A DNA stretch of 57,137 bases from positions 1 through 57,137 of the forward strand of contig JAAXIB010000016.1 in NCBI GenBank assembly GCA_012270585.1, written 5' to 3'. A program made the position numbers and the translations under genes. Source of the DNA: Nitrospirales bacterium (GTDB taxonomy: Bacteria > Nitrospirota > Nitrospiria > Nitrospirales > UBA8639). The notes under the pieces are model-generated. The model was not told the origin of the DNA, made no database searches, and saw nothing but the letters and a program-made list of their open reading frames with translations. The first letter of the stretch is position 1, and every line of letters begins with the position of its first letter. Below are positions 31,873 through 39,055 of the stretch, one piece after another.

Positions 31873-33421
31873 ATGAGCCTCACGTCGAGACAAACACTTT
31901 CCCAGGAAGAACGGGACCGGATCCGAGAGACGGTTACCCAAGCCAGCGAACCGCCCCCCCCCGTTTTGGCCCATGCAGATCATGGTTTCCCAAAACCCCA
32001 TGCACGGGTTGGAGTATCTGCCCTTCGATCAGGCCGTGCGGAAAGGCCGACACCTGCTCGGCGGTCGCGGGTACCTGCCCAATTCGGAATATCGTGCGTT
32101 CTACCGCGCGGGACGGATCACCGGCGATGGACTCCGAAGGGCGATGGCGCGCGTGGGTCCTCGGTCGGAACAAGTCCGGACAGTCATGGTCGGGAGTCGG
32201 GAAATCACGGTTGAGGAAGTATGGCTGTTGCACGTGGTGTATGGATTCGAGGCGTTGGAGCCCGCGCTGTTGGAATGGAAACTCGGTGAGAAAGGCGCCA
32301 CGAAGCGATTCCGGCAAGACCTGCCGGACGAATCAGCGCAACGGATCATCGAACGCACAATCCGGGAATGTGAGCATTGCCGGGATCATCCCGAGGCAGC
32401 GTATGTGACCAACCTGTGGCAGGTCATCTTGTCTGTCTTGGGGTTGTCCGGCGGCGAGCATGGCAGGCAGGCGAGCCCCGGCGCATCGGACGTATCACAT
32501 GTCCCGAGCGATGTAGCCTTGCCGGCCCAGCGCACCGTCAGCGATTGGGTGGATGTCCTTGCCGGCACGACGCTTGTCGAGGAGATCAATAACCAACTCA
32601 TCAAATGGTTGGCGGCGTTTGTCGATGAAGGCTTGGCTGGCTGGGAAATGCCGGGTAGGTACGGGGGATTCTATGCAGCCTGGCGGGATTTGGCGCAACA
32701 CGATCAGTCCCACCGGTTTGAAGGCATTCGACAATTCCAACAAAAAATCAGCGAACTGCCGTCTGAGCCCGAGGATGCGATTGCGTCGAGCCTGCGTCGT
32801 CTGGGCGTGCCCGAGGCGAATTGGAGCGATTACCTCGCCCGCCAGTTGTCCCAATTGCCGGGGTGGACCCGGTTCGTTCGCTGGCTGGAGACGAATCTCG
32901 CGTATCATGCGCAACGCAAACATCCGGTCGATGCGGTCCAGTATCTGGCGGTGCGGTTGTTCTACGAAGCCGAATTGGCGCAGGCGACCTGCCGGCGGGA
33001 ATGGGGGGCCCACGGTACCGTGCCGGCGCTGGTTGCCTATTGGCAAGAGCGTTCGGATGAATACGCAAAAAGGATGAGTGGGGGCGCACATGCCGTGGAC
33101 TCCATCAAACGGGCCATTTGCCGTGATGCCTGGCGGCTGTTTCACCTTGCTCAGGTGTTGGAAGTGTCGCCGCTCGAGATGCTCGATCTATCTTCGGACG
33201 ATGCGCGCACGGTGTTGGGATGGCTGGATGCCTTTCCTCCGGACCAACACGGTCCGGTGTGGCTTGAGGCCTACGAAGACTTCTTTCGGGCCGACATTAT
33301 CCAAAGACTTACAACGCACTGAGGCATCGTGTCACCGCTCGAAGCACGCCCGCGCGCCCAACTGGTGTTGTGTATCGACGTGCGCTCGGAATCGTTCCGG
33401 CGCCACGTGGGAATTGATTAG
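31873..33421 (+). pseudogene. dabA: Broken second dabA
   Basis: A DUF2309 gene in ruins. The frame starts at ATG 31873 (MSLTSRQTLSQEERDRIRE) and shifts at a run of nine C's (about 31951-31960); the second frame continues FWPMQIMVSQNPMHGLEYLPF and runs to a TGA at 33320-33322. The same frame goes on past that stop into LVLCIDVRSESFRRHVGID, the first zinc-site motif, then ends at a TAG at 33419. The entire C-terminal half, with the second His-Cys pair, is absent. About 470 residues remain against 1081 for the intact gene. No dabB partner lies next to it. Confidence 0.88.
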
Positions 33422-33484
33422 ATAACACACGTTCTTCGCCACGCAGAACTCGCACCCTCCGGGAGAGGCTGACATGAGGGAACA

Positions 33485-33512
33485 TTTGTCAGCGCCGGGC
33501 GTATGGTATAAT
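33485..33512 (+). promoter_or_regulatory. Promoter of the HtrA-type protease gene
   Basis: A perfect -10 TATAAT (33507-33512) with a TTTGTC-like -35 (33485-33490) 16 bases upstream. The start codon is 50 bases downstream. Confidence 0.6.
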
Positions 33513-33561
33513 CTCGTCGTCGGTCGTTCGAAGATTTCCAAGTAACAATGAGGAAAGTAAG

Positions 33562-35112
33562 ATGCGAGAACAATGGTCCTTGAATTCCGTCTTGAAAAAC
33601 CCTGTGGTCCTCACAATCGGGAGTTTTATCTGTGTGTGCCTGGCGTTGGGCGCGAGTGCGATGTTCTTTCAGCCGTCCACGGTCACCCAGGCTTCGGATG
33701 AGCAGGTTGCGCCCCCGGAGCTACTTGCGCAATCCCCCATGGCTCAACCGGCTGCCTTTTCTCTTCCCTCCACAAGTGAAGACCTCCTCCGCTTCAATCA
33801 GCATCTGATCGCGATTGCGAAAAAGGTCAAACCCGCGGTGGTCAATATCTCCATCGTGAAGACGACCGCCCCGCGACGTTCTCCGTTTCCTCATAATCCA
33901 TTCTTTGACGACCCCTTCTTTCGGAGATTTTTCGGAGAGCGGTTCAGAGAGGAACGCCGCCAGGAGCCCAGACGCCGTCAACAGGGCATGGGGTCCGGGG
34001 TCATCGTCAATCCCGACGGCTATATCGTCACCAATAATCACGTGGTGGACGAAGGCGATGAAATCCAAGTGGTATTGGGCGATCAACGGAAGTTCGAGGC
34101 GACATTGATCGGCACCGATCCCAAGACCGACCTCGCCATTGTGAAAATTGAGGCGTCGGGTTTGCCGTATCTCTCCTGGGGTGACTCCAGCACGTTGGAG
34201 GTCGGGGAGATGGTCGTGGCCGTAGGGAATCCCTTCGGCTTGAGCCAGACCGTGACCATGGGCATTATCAGCGCCGTAGGACGGGCCGGCGTGGGGCTTG
34301 CCGATTACGAGGATTTTATCCAAACCGATGCGGCCATCAATCCGGGGAATTCCGGCGGGGCCTTGGTGAATTTGCGAGGGGAACTCATCGGGATCAACAC
34401 GGCCATCTTCACCCGAAGCGGCGGGTATATGGGCATCGGGTTTGCCATCCCGAGCAATATGGCCAAGGGGGTGGCGCGCAGTTTGAAAGCGCACGGCAAA
34501 GTGGTCCGGGGGTGGCTCGGGGTGTCCATCCAGGACCTGTCTCCGGATCTGGCGAAACAGTTTGAGACCACGGATACCAAAGGCGCCCTCGTGACCGACG
34601 TGGTGGAGGACAGTCCCGCGGAAGACGCCCGGTTCCGACGGGGCGACATCATTCGGGAATTTGATGGGCGCCAGGTGGAGAATTCGACCAAATTGCGGAC
34701 CTACGTGGCCGAGACTCCTCCCGAGGCCAGGGTGAACGTGGGGATTCTTCGCGAGGGCAGAAACAAGCGCCTGACCGTGGTGATCGGCCAGATGCCCAAG
34801 GATATGGCCGGGACCGGCGACGTCGGTACGGTCGGCGCGCGGCATGCCCTGTCCGGGTTGACGGTCGAGTCGGCGGCTACCGGGTCTTCTTCCGATGATA
34901 CAGGGGTGCGCGTCTTGAAGGTGCAGCCCGACAGCCGTGCCGCACGGGCCGGCATTCGCAAGGATGACGTCATTCTGGAAATCAACCGGATGACCATCAA
35001 GGACGTAGACGACTTCGATCGCGTGACCAGCCGGCTCGGCGAAGACGATTCGGTCCTGGTGCTCCTGAGACGCGGCCGCTCGATGCTGTTTCTGTCGCTC
35101 GGCGGGAACTGA
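33562..35112 (+). CDS. htrA: HtrA/DegP-family periplasmic serine protease
   Basis: A 516-residue protease with an N-terminal membrane segment (about 15-37) acting as signal or anchor. The trypsin-like domain has the triad His160 (TNNHVVD), Asp190 (DPKTDLA) and Ser264 (NPGNSGGA). An Arg/Phe-rich loop (about 105-140, [12 protein letters not shown]) is typical of DegP LA-loops. Two PDZ domains follow, at about 300-400 and 425-510. It degrades or refolds damaged envelope proteins. ATG 33562 follows GAGGAAAG. It has its own promoter and a terminator-like repeat behind it, so it is probably monocistronic, intact between two decayed loci. Confidence 0.95.
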   Translation: MREQWSLNSVLKNPVVLTIGSFICVCLALGASAMFFQPSTVTQASDEQVAPPELLAQSPMAQPAAFSLPSTSEDLLRFNQHLIAIAKKVKPAVVNISIVKTTAPRRSPFPHNPFFDDPFFRRFFGERFREERRQEPRRRQQGMGSGVIVNPDGYIVTNNHVVDEGDEIQVVLGDQRKFEATLIGTDPKTDLAIVKIEASGLPYLSWGDSSTLEVGEMVVAVGNPFGLSQTVTMGIISAVGRAGVGLADYEDFIQTDAAINPGNSGGALVNLRGELIGINTAIFTRSGGYMGIGFAIPSNMAKGVARSLKAHGKVVRGWLGVSIQDLSPDLAKQFETTDTKGALVTDVVEDSPAEDARFRRGDIIREFDGRQVENSTKLRTYVAETPPEARVNVGILREGRNKRLTVVIGQMPKDMAGTGDVGTVGARHALSGLTVESAATGSSSDDTGVRVLKVQPDSRAARAGIRKDDVILEINRMTIKDVDDFDRVTSRLGEDDSVLVLLRRGRSMLFLSLGGN

Positions 35113-35194
35113 CCGATAGAGCGGACTTCGGAGCAGACAACGCTTGCTTCTCACCTTTTTTCGGCATGCGGCAAACCCTGTTGTGCCCGTGGTC

Positions 35195-35291
35195 GGTAGG
35201 GTGACCACCTGGCGGGTGAAAGGGTGGGCACAGTACAAGCCAACCAGAAGCGTCTCGAAGACTGCCTTCGAGGCATCCGGTTGGCTTTTTT
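35195..35291 (+). terminator. Two-tier terminator with shared 5' box
   Basis: Outer stem GCCAACC/GGTTGGC (35239-35245 with 35279-35285), inner stem CTCGAAG/CTTCGAG (35254-35260 with 35266-35272), then TTTTTTAT. The upstream GGGTGGGCACAGTACA box copies the one before the terminator at 31822, so this is a repeated structured element, not only a terminator. Confidence 0.8.
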
Positions 35292-35355
35292 ATTGCGAGA
35301 TGGCTGAGAAGATGTCTGGCCTCAGAGAGGCACAGGTCGTTCGCTCAGGCTTGAG

Positions 35356-35885
35356 ATGAGACCGGTCTCTTCAGAATTTCTAGTCCTGAAAGCCACGGCG
35401 TTATTTGTGCTGTGGGTCCTGTTGTCCGGCAGTTTCGATTGGATTCATCTTGCCTTGGGCGGCGTTCTTTCCTTCACCGTGGCGTGGATCAATTCCGGCC
35501 ATTCGCCCTTCGTTCCCAAATTCCGGTTGTGGGGCAAGATCTTCCTGTATCTTCCCTGGCTCTTTCTCAGGATCGTCGAGGCCAGCCTTCACTTGTCAAA
35601 GCTCATCCTCCATCCTGCTCTGCCGATTGCTCCCCGGTTGATTCGCGTGGAGACGAACCTGAGTCATCGGGCGGCCGTCGTGCTTCTTGGGAATTCCATC
35701 ACGTTGACTCCGGGAACCATCACGGCTGAAATCGATCACGATGTCGTTCCCGAAGCTCTGGCTGCTGAAGCCGGTCCCGTCTCCTCGTTCATGCCATTGA
35801 TGAGACATCGGCAAGGGACGTAACAAGCGGGCGGCTGGAAGCCAAAATCGCCGAAGTCTTTAAGAACGAAGAGCGTCGTTGGTGA
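35356..35885 (+). pseudogene. mrpE: MrpE (Na+/H+ antiporter subunit E), frameshifted
   Basis: The first frame gives a membrane protein (35356-35823) with MrpE features: two N-terminal helices (LFVLWVLLSGSFDWIHLALGGVLSF) and the VLLGNSITLTPGTIT motif. The expected C-terminus RLLVHAIDETSARDV...LEAKIAEVF continues in another frame up to TGA 35883-35885, so one base appears to be missing in the C run near 35790. The repaired protein would overlap the mrpF start (GTGA). It belongs to a multi-subunit cation/proton antiporter. Confidence 0.75.
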
Positions 35886-36148
35886 AGATCTTTTTTTTCT
35901 TTGTCCTGTTGATCCTGGCCATTCTGATCGGCGTGTATCTGTATCGTGTGCTCCAGGATCCCACGATCTTCGATCGCGTGCTGGGGCTCAACGGTATCTC
36001 CACCAAGGCGATTATTTTACTCGTGCTGATTGGCGTCGTGTTTGAACGGGTGGACATGTTCATCGACATCTCCACCGGTTATGCGTTGCTGAATCTCGTG
36101 GGGGCGCTCGCCGTCGCCAAGTACCTGGAACAAAAGGGACTTCCGTAG
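35882..36148 (+). CDS. mrpF: MrpF (antiporter subunit F)
   Basis: An 88-residue protein with three predicted membrane segments: KIFFFFVLLILAILIGVYLYRV, the helix AIILLVLIGVVFE and the C-terminal ALLNLVGALAVAKYLE. DPTIFDRVLGLNGISTKAI is the MrpF signature. It is the only undamaged subunit of this cluster. Start is GTG 35882, overlapping the restored mrpE stop. The family is always part of a multi-subunit Mrp complex, so without the large subunits nearby it is unlikely to work alone. Confidence 0.8.
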   Translation: MKIFFFFVLLILAILIGVYLYRVLQDPTIFDRVLGLNGISTKAIILLVLIGVVFERVDMFIDISTGYALLNLVGALAVAKYLEQKGLP

Positions 36149-36149
36149 C

Positions 36150-36448
36150 ATGGAAATTCTTTCCATCCTCTTTATTCTGGCGGGATTGTTTTTTTGATTG
36201 TGGCGGCGGTCGGCGTGATCCGTTTCCCTGACGTCTTCAGTCGTGCTCATGCGGTTTCATTAACGGACTCGTTGGGCGTCTTTTTGATGTTGGTCGGCAT
36301 TGCGTTTCATGAGGATCTGAGCAGAAATCTCCTGAAAATCATTGCCGTGTTGGCGTTGCCCTACATCCAGAATCCGGTCATTACGCATGCCACCGTTCGT
36401 GCGGCGCTTCGGGTCGGATTAAAGCCGTGGCAACGGGGAACCCCATGA
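36150..36448 (+). pseudogene. mrpG: MrpG (antiporter subunit G), frameshifted
   Basis: ATG 36150 opens MEILSILFILAGLFF and hits TGA within a run of seven T's; one added T would restore LIVAAVGVIRFPDVFSRAHAV...LGVFLMLVG, the MrpG core, which reads on to TGA 36446-36448. It overlaps the next start codon (ATGA). Confidence 0.8.
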
Positions 36449-37438
36449 CTTTTTCATTTGAAATTCCCCTTCTCCTTCTTCTTTGGTCTTTACCTGGAAG
36501 GCGGACACACCTGCGATCTGTTGGTTCTCAGCGAACAAACCTATTCCTCCACCACGCAATTCTGGCTGTTCCTCGCGTTCTTTTTTGCCTTTGCCATCAA
36601 GATGCCCATGGTTCCCTTCCACACGTGGTTGTCTGACGCGCATTCCGAGGCCCCGACGACCGGTAGCGTCATTCTGGCCGGGGTGCTGCTGAAAATGGGG
36701 GGGGTATGGGTTCTTGCGATTTTGCCTGCCGATTTTTCCTGATGCCTCCGGGCAATTTGCTCCGTTTATTTTGTGGCTGTCCGTATTGGCCATTGTCTAC
36801 GGCGGATACATGGCCTTGGCGCAGTCTGACCTCAAGAAGCTTGTGGCGTATTCTTCCATTTCCCACATGGGTTTCGTGACATTGGGCATTTTCGTCTTCA
36901 ACAGCCAAGGCATCCAGGGTGCCATTCTCCAGTTGTTTAACCACGGCATCACCACCGGCGCTTTGTTTTTGGCTGTCGGGCAATTGTACGACCGCACCCA
37001 CAGTCGGTCCATCCAGGACTACGGAGGGCTTCAAAACCCATGCCCCGGTTCGTCGCGCTGTTTTGTTTCTTCTCCGTGGCATCCTTCGGCCTGCCGGGCA
37101 CGTGTAATTTCATCGGCGAATTCCTGGTGCTCGTGGGCACGTCCTCCGACAGTTTCGTGAAAGTGCTGCTTGCCATGGGAGGTATTGTGCTGGCGGCCTC
37201 GTATATGCTCTGGATGTTGCAGCGCGTGGCGCTGGGCCAATCCCGGACGTCGGTTGCCGCACGGCTTCCCGATCTGAACTGGCGAGAGACGGCCACCTTG
37301 GTTCCATTGGTGGTTATCGTGTTGTGGGTGGGATTGTACCCCGCGCCGTTTCTCGACGCGATGGACGTGAGTGTCACGGCGCTCATTCAACAGGCCACCG
37401 GGGGACTTGCGGTGTCCCAACTGGCTCTTGGGCCCTGA
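36445..37438 (+). pseudogene. NuoM/MrpD-like subunit with deletion and frameshifts
   Basis: A start ATG 36445 gives [18 protein letters not shown], a normal N-terminus, but about 190 residues are then missing. The sequence resumes in another frame with [21 protein letters not shown] and [22 protein letters not shown]. It shifts at a run of eight G's (about 36697) to [11 protein letters not shown]...ALAQSDLKKLVAYSSISHMGFV, and again near 37037 (AAACCCATG) to MPRFVALFCFFSVASFGLPG, ending TGA 37436-37438. The catalytic Lys in SDLKKL is retained, so decay is recent. It was the large membrane subunit of the Mrp-type cluster. Confidence 0.8.
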
Positions 37439-37480
37439 CAAATCCTTATGGGTTCTGTCAAGTGGAAATTTTCGGTTCCC

Positions 37481-37509
37481 TTGACTTGTTCCCTGTTGAG
37501 CCTTATCAA
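37481..37509 (+). promoter_or_regulatory. Promoter of the DUF6573-like gene
   Basis: -35 TTGACT (37481-37486), 17-base spacer and -10-like TATCAA (37504-37509), 8 bases before ATG 37517. If used, the transcript would have almost no leader. Confidence 0.45.
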
Positions 37510-37516
37510 TTTTAGT

Positions 37517-38209
37517 ATGAAGCATTCTCGTCCCTTGACCCATGATGAGAAAAAAGCCGCAGAGGCAGCCTACCGGGGCCGGCCCTTCGATGCCTCGTGG
37601 TCGCAGGCGGCCCGGGCCGTGTATGACGGCATCCTGACGGCCCGAGGGTATGCGGTGGATGCGTTTGACTCGGATCGCGTCAACCGGGAAGCCGCCAAGG
37701 AGTTCGAAACCCCCGACGCCTTGTTTTCGGAGGCGATGGGGCCGGCGCTTATGTCCGGGAAACAAGGCGAAGGGGAGCCGGCCACGGCCCGTCACGTGCC
37801 TTCCCGCCAGGAAGCCATCGAGGCCGGCTTGCTGGTCGATGTCACCAAGAAGGCCAAACGCATCGGCTTTAACGTGGCGGTCGGAATCACGAAGTCTTTG
37901 TGGGATCGGAACATCACGAAGTCCTTGGATCTCGACCCGCATGAATGGGACCTTCGCGTCCGCGATATGTTGCTGGCGGTTCGTCTGAGAATGGCCGGTC
38001 AGGGGACGTCGGAGCCATGGGTTGAAGTGCCCGTCGTGTTTCCGTCCACGCAAGGCGAAGAACCACCCCACGTGTTTTCCATTTACGCGTTGTTTCATAA
38101 AAATCCTGATGCCGAAGACTGCGTGACCTTGATCCATCCCAACGAATTTTCTTCCATCACGGGCTTTCCTTCAGAGACGGAAGAAAACCCGTCTTTCGAT
38201 TCCCTGTAA
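37517..38209 (+). CDS. DUF6573-like protein
   Basis: A 230-residue soluble protein. The N-terminal part (PFDASWSQAARAVYDGILTARGYAVDAF) is followed by a segment resembling DUF6573: AIEAGLLVDVTKKAKRIGFNVAVGITKSLWD, then WDLRVRDMLLAVRLRMA. That family is often found on plasmids and mobile elements; its function is unknown. ATG 37517 is chosen because a promoter-like pair lies just upstream; ATG 37448 would put the promoter inside the gene. It follows the Mrp relics directly. Confidence 0.7.
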   Translation: MKHSRPLTHDEKKAAEAAYRGRPFDASWSQAARAVYDGILTARGYAVDAFDSDRVNREAAKEFETPDALFSEAMGPALMSGKQGEGEPATARHVPSRQEAIEAGLLVDVTKKAKRIGFNVAVGITKSLWDRNITKSLDLDPHEWDLRVRDMLLAVRLRMAGQGTSEPWVEVPVVFPSTQGEEPPHVFSIYALFHKNPDAEDCVTLIHPNEFSSITGFPSETEENPSFDSL

Positions 38210-38573
38210 GGCTGTTCGTTTTTCTTTCTACATGAAAACTCTCTCTCCGAGGCCAGGGACTCCTTTCTGTCATTCCTGTATGTGTTCAGTCATTCGTTGA
38301 CAGATAAAGCCTCCCGATTGCTTTTTCTGTCATCCTTGCGAACGCGAGGATCCAGGGTCTTTCTCCTCGCAACCGCAGAAAAAACAACGACCCTGGATCC
38401 TTTAGAGATTGTCTGGATCCCCGATCGAGTCGGGGACAAGCGTCGAGGATGACAAAAAAGGACATTGCTGCGGAAAGGCCATCGGCGTTTCAGAATGCCT
38501 TCACGTTCGCCCTCCTTCCATGACGGCCATGCCGCCGTGCGGGCGTCGGAAGAAATATGTTAAGGTGGCGTCC
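38210..38573. repeat. Dispersed repeat cluster
   Basis: Contains CTGTCATTCCTGTATGTGTTCAGTC (about 38268-38292, also the last bases of the window), a TCCTTGCGAACGCGAGGATCCAGGG hairpin, and its inverted partner CGACCCTGGATCC, then CCCCGATCGAGTCGGGGACAAGCGTCGAGGATGACA. The upstream frame from 38409 runs through this repeat and is not part of the next gene. Confidence 0.75.
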
Positions 38574-39023
38574 ATGCCGGACGATGCTGTAGGGGCGAAC
38601 CTGAGTGTCCGCCTTCTGGTCAATGCGGTACTTGGAGCCGTGGCTGTCACCGGAGGGCTTTGGCTGCTTCAAGGAGGCCTTTCCCTAGGCGCGACCGTTG
38701 TGGTGGTCGTGGGGCTCATGGTGGTGTTTGCGAAGACCTGCCCCGGCGTGGCTCAGGTTTGGATGTGGTCCACCCTGCTGCTCGGGCTTGAAAGCCTGGC
38801 CTGGCCGTTCCTCATGTTGGGCGAACTCCGGCAATTCGGTCCCGAACCGCCTCTCGAAGAGATGAGCCGGGTTTTTACCGCGGTGCTGTTCGGGGTGTTT
38901 TCCGGAATCTTTTGGCTGACTTTTGCCTACGGCTTGTATCGCCGGACTCAAGCCGGACCCCAAGAACCGCCTGCCCCCCTAACGCCGAATCAGGCCAAAG
39001 CCAAGCGAAAAAAGCAGCGGTAA
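38574..39023 (+). CDS. Small integral membrane protein
   Basis: A 149-residue protein with four hydrophobic segments (about residues 12-32, 36-52, 58-84 and 103-124: LLVNAVLGAVAVTGGLWLL, TVVVVVGLMVVFAKTC, WSTLLLGLESLAWPFLML, VLFGVFSGIFWLTFAYGLY) and a Lys-rich tail. No family recognised. I start at ATG 38574, which has AAGGTGG 5 bases upstream; a longer frame would start within repeats. It may be cotranscribed with nothing: the next gene is convergent. Confidence 0.7.
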   Translation: MPDDAVGANLSVRLLVNAVLGAVAVTGGLWLLQGGLSLGATVVVVVGLMVVFAKTCPGVAQVWMWSTLLLGLESLAWPFLMLGELRQFGPEPPLEEMSRVFTAVLFGVFSGIFWLTFAYGLYRRTQAGPQEPPAPLTPNQAKAKRKKQR

Positions 39024-39055
39024 CGGCTATTCCGCTCACGATCCGTCGCCCATTT

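Noticed and set aside
31807-32214. Frame that starts the second dabA and ends elsewhere
   Set aside because: Only the first part (from 31873) is real DabA; after the C9 run the frame is out of phase, so it is not a separate gene.
33721-35238. 505-codon minus-strand frame opposite the HtrA gene
   Set aside because: His/Gly/Arg-rich antisense frame; the plus strand has the full protease triad and two PDZ domains.
36194-36448. mrpG as an intact gene with a non-ATG start
   Set aside because: This frame lacks the first membrane segment, which is read from ATG 36150 in another frame; a frameshift explains both.
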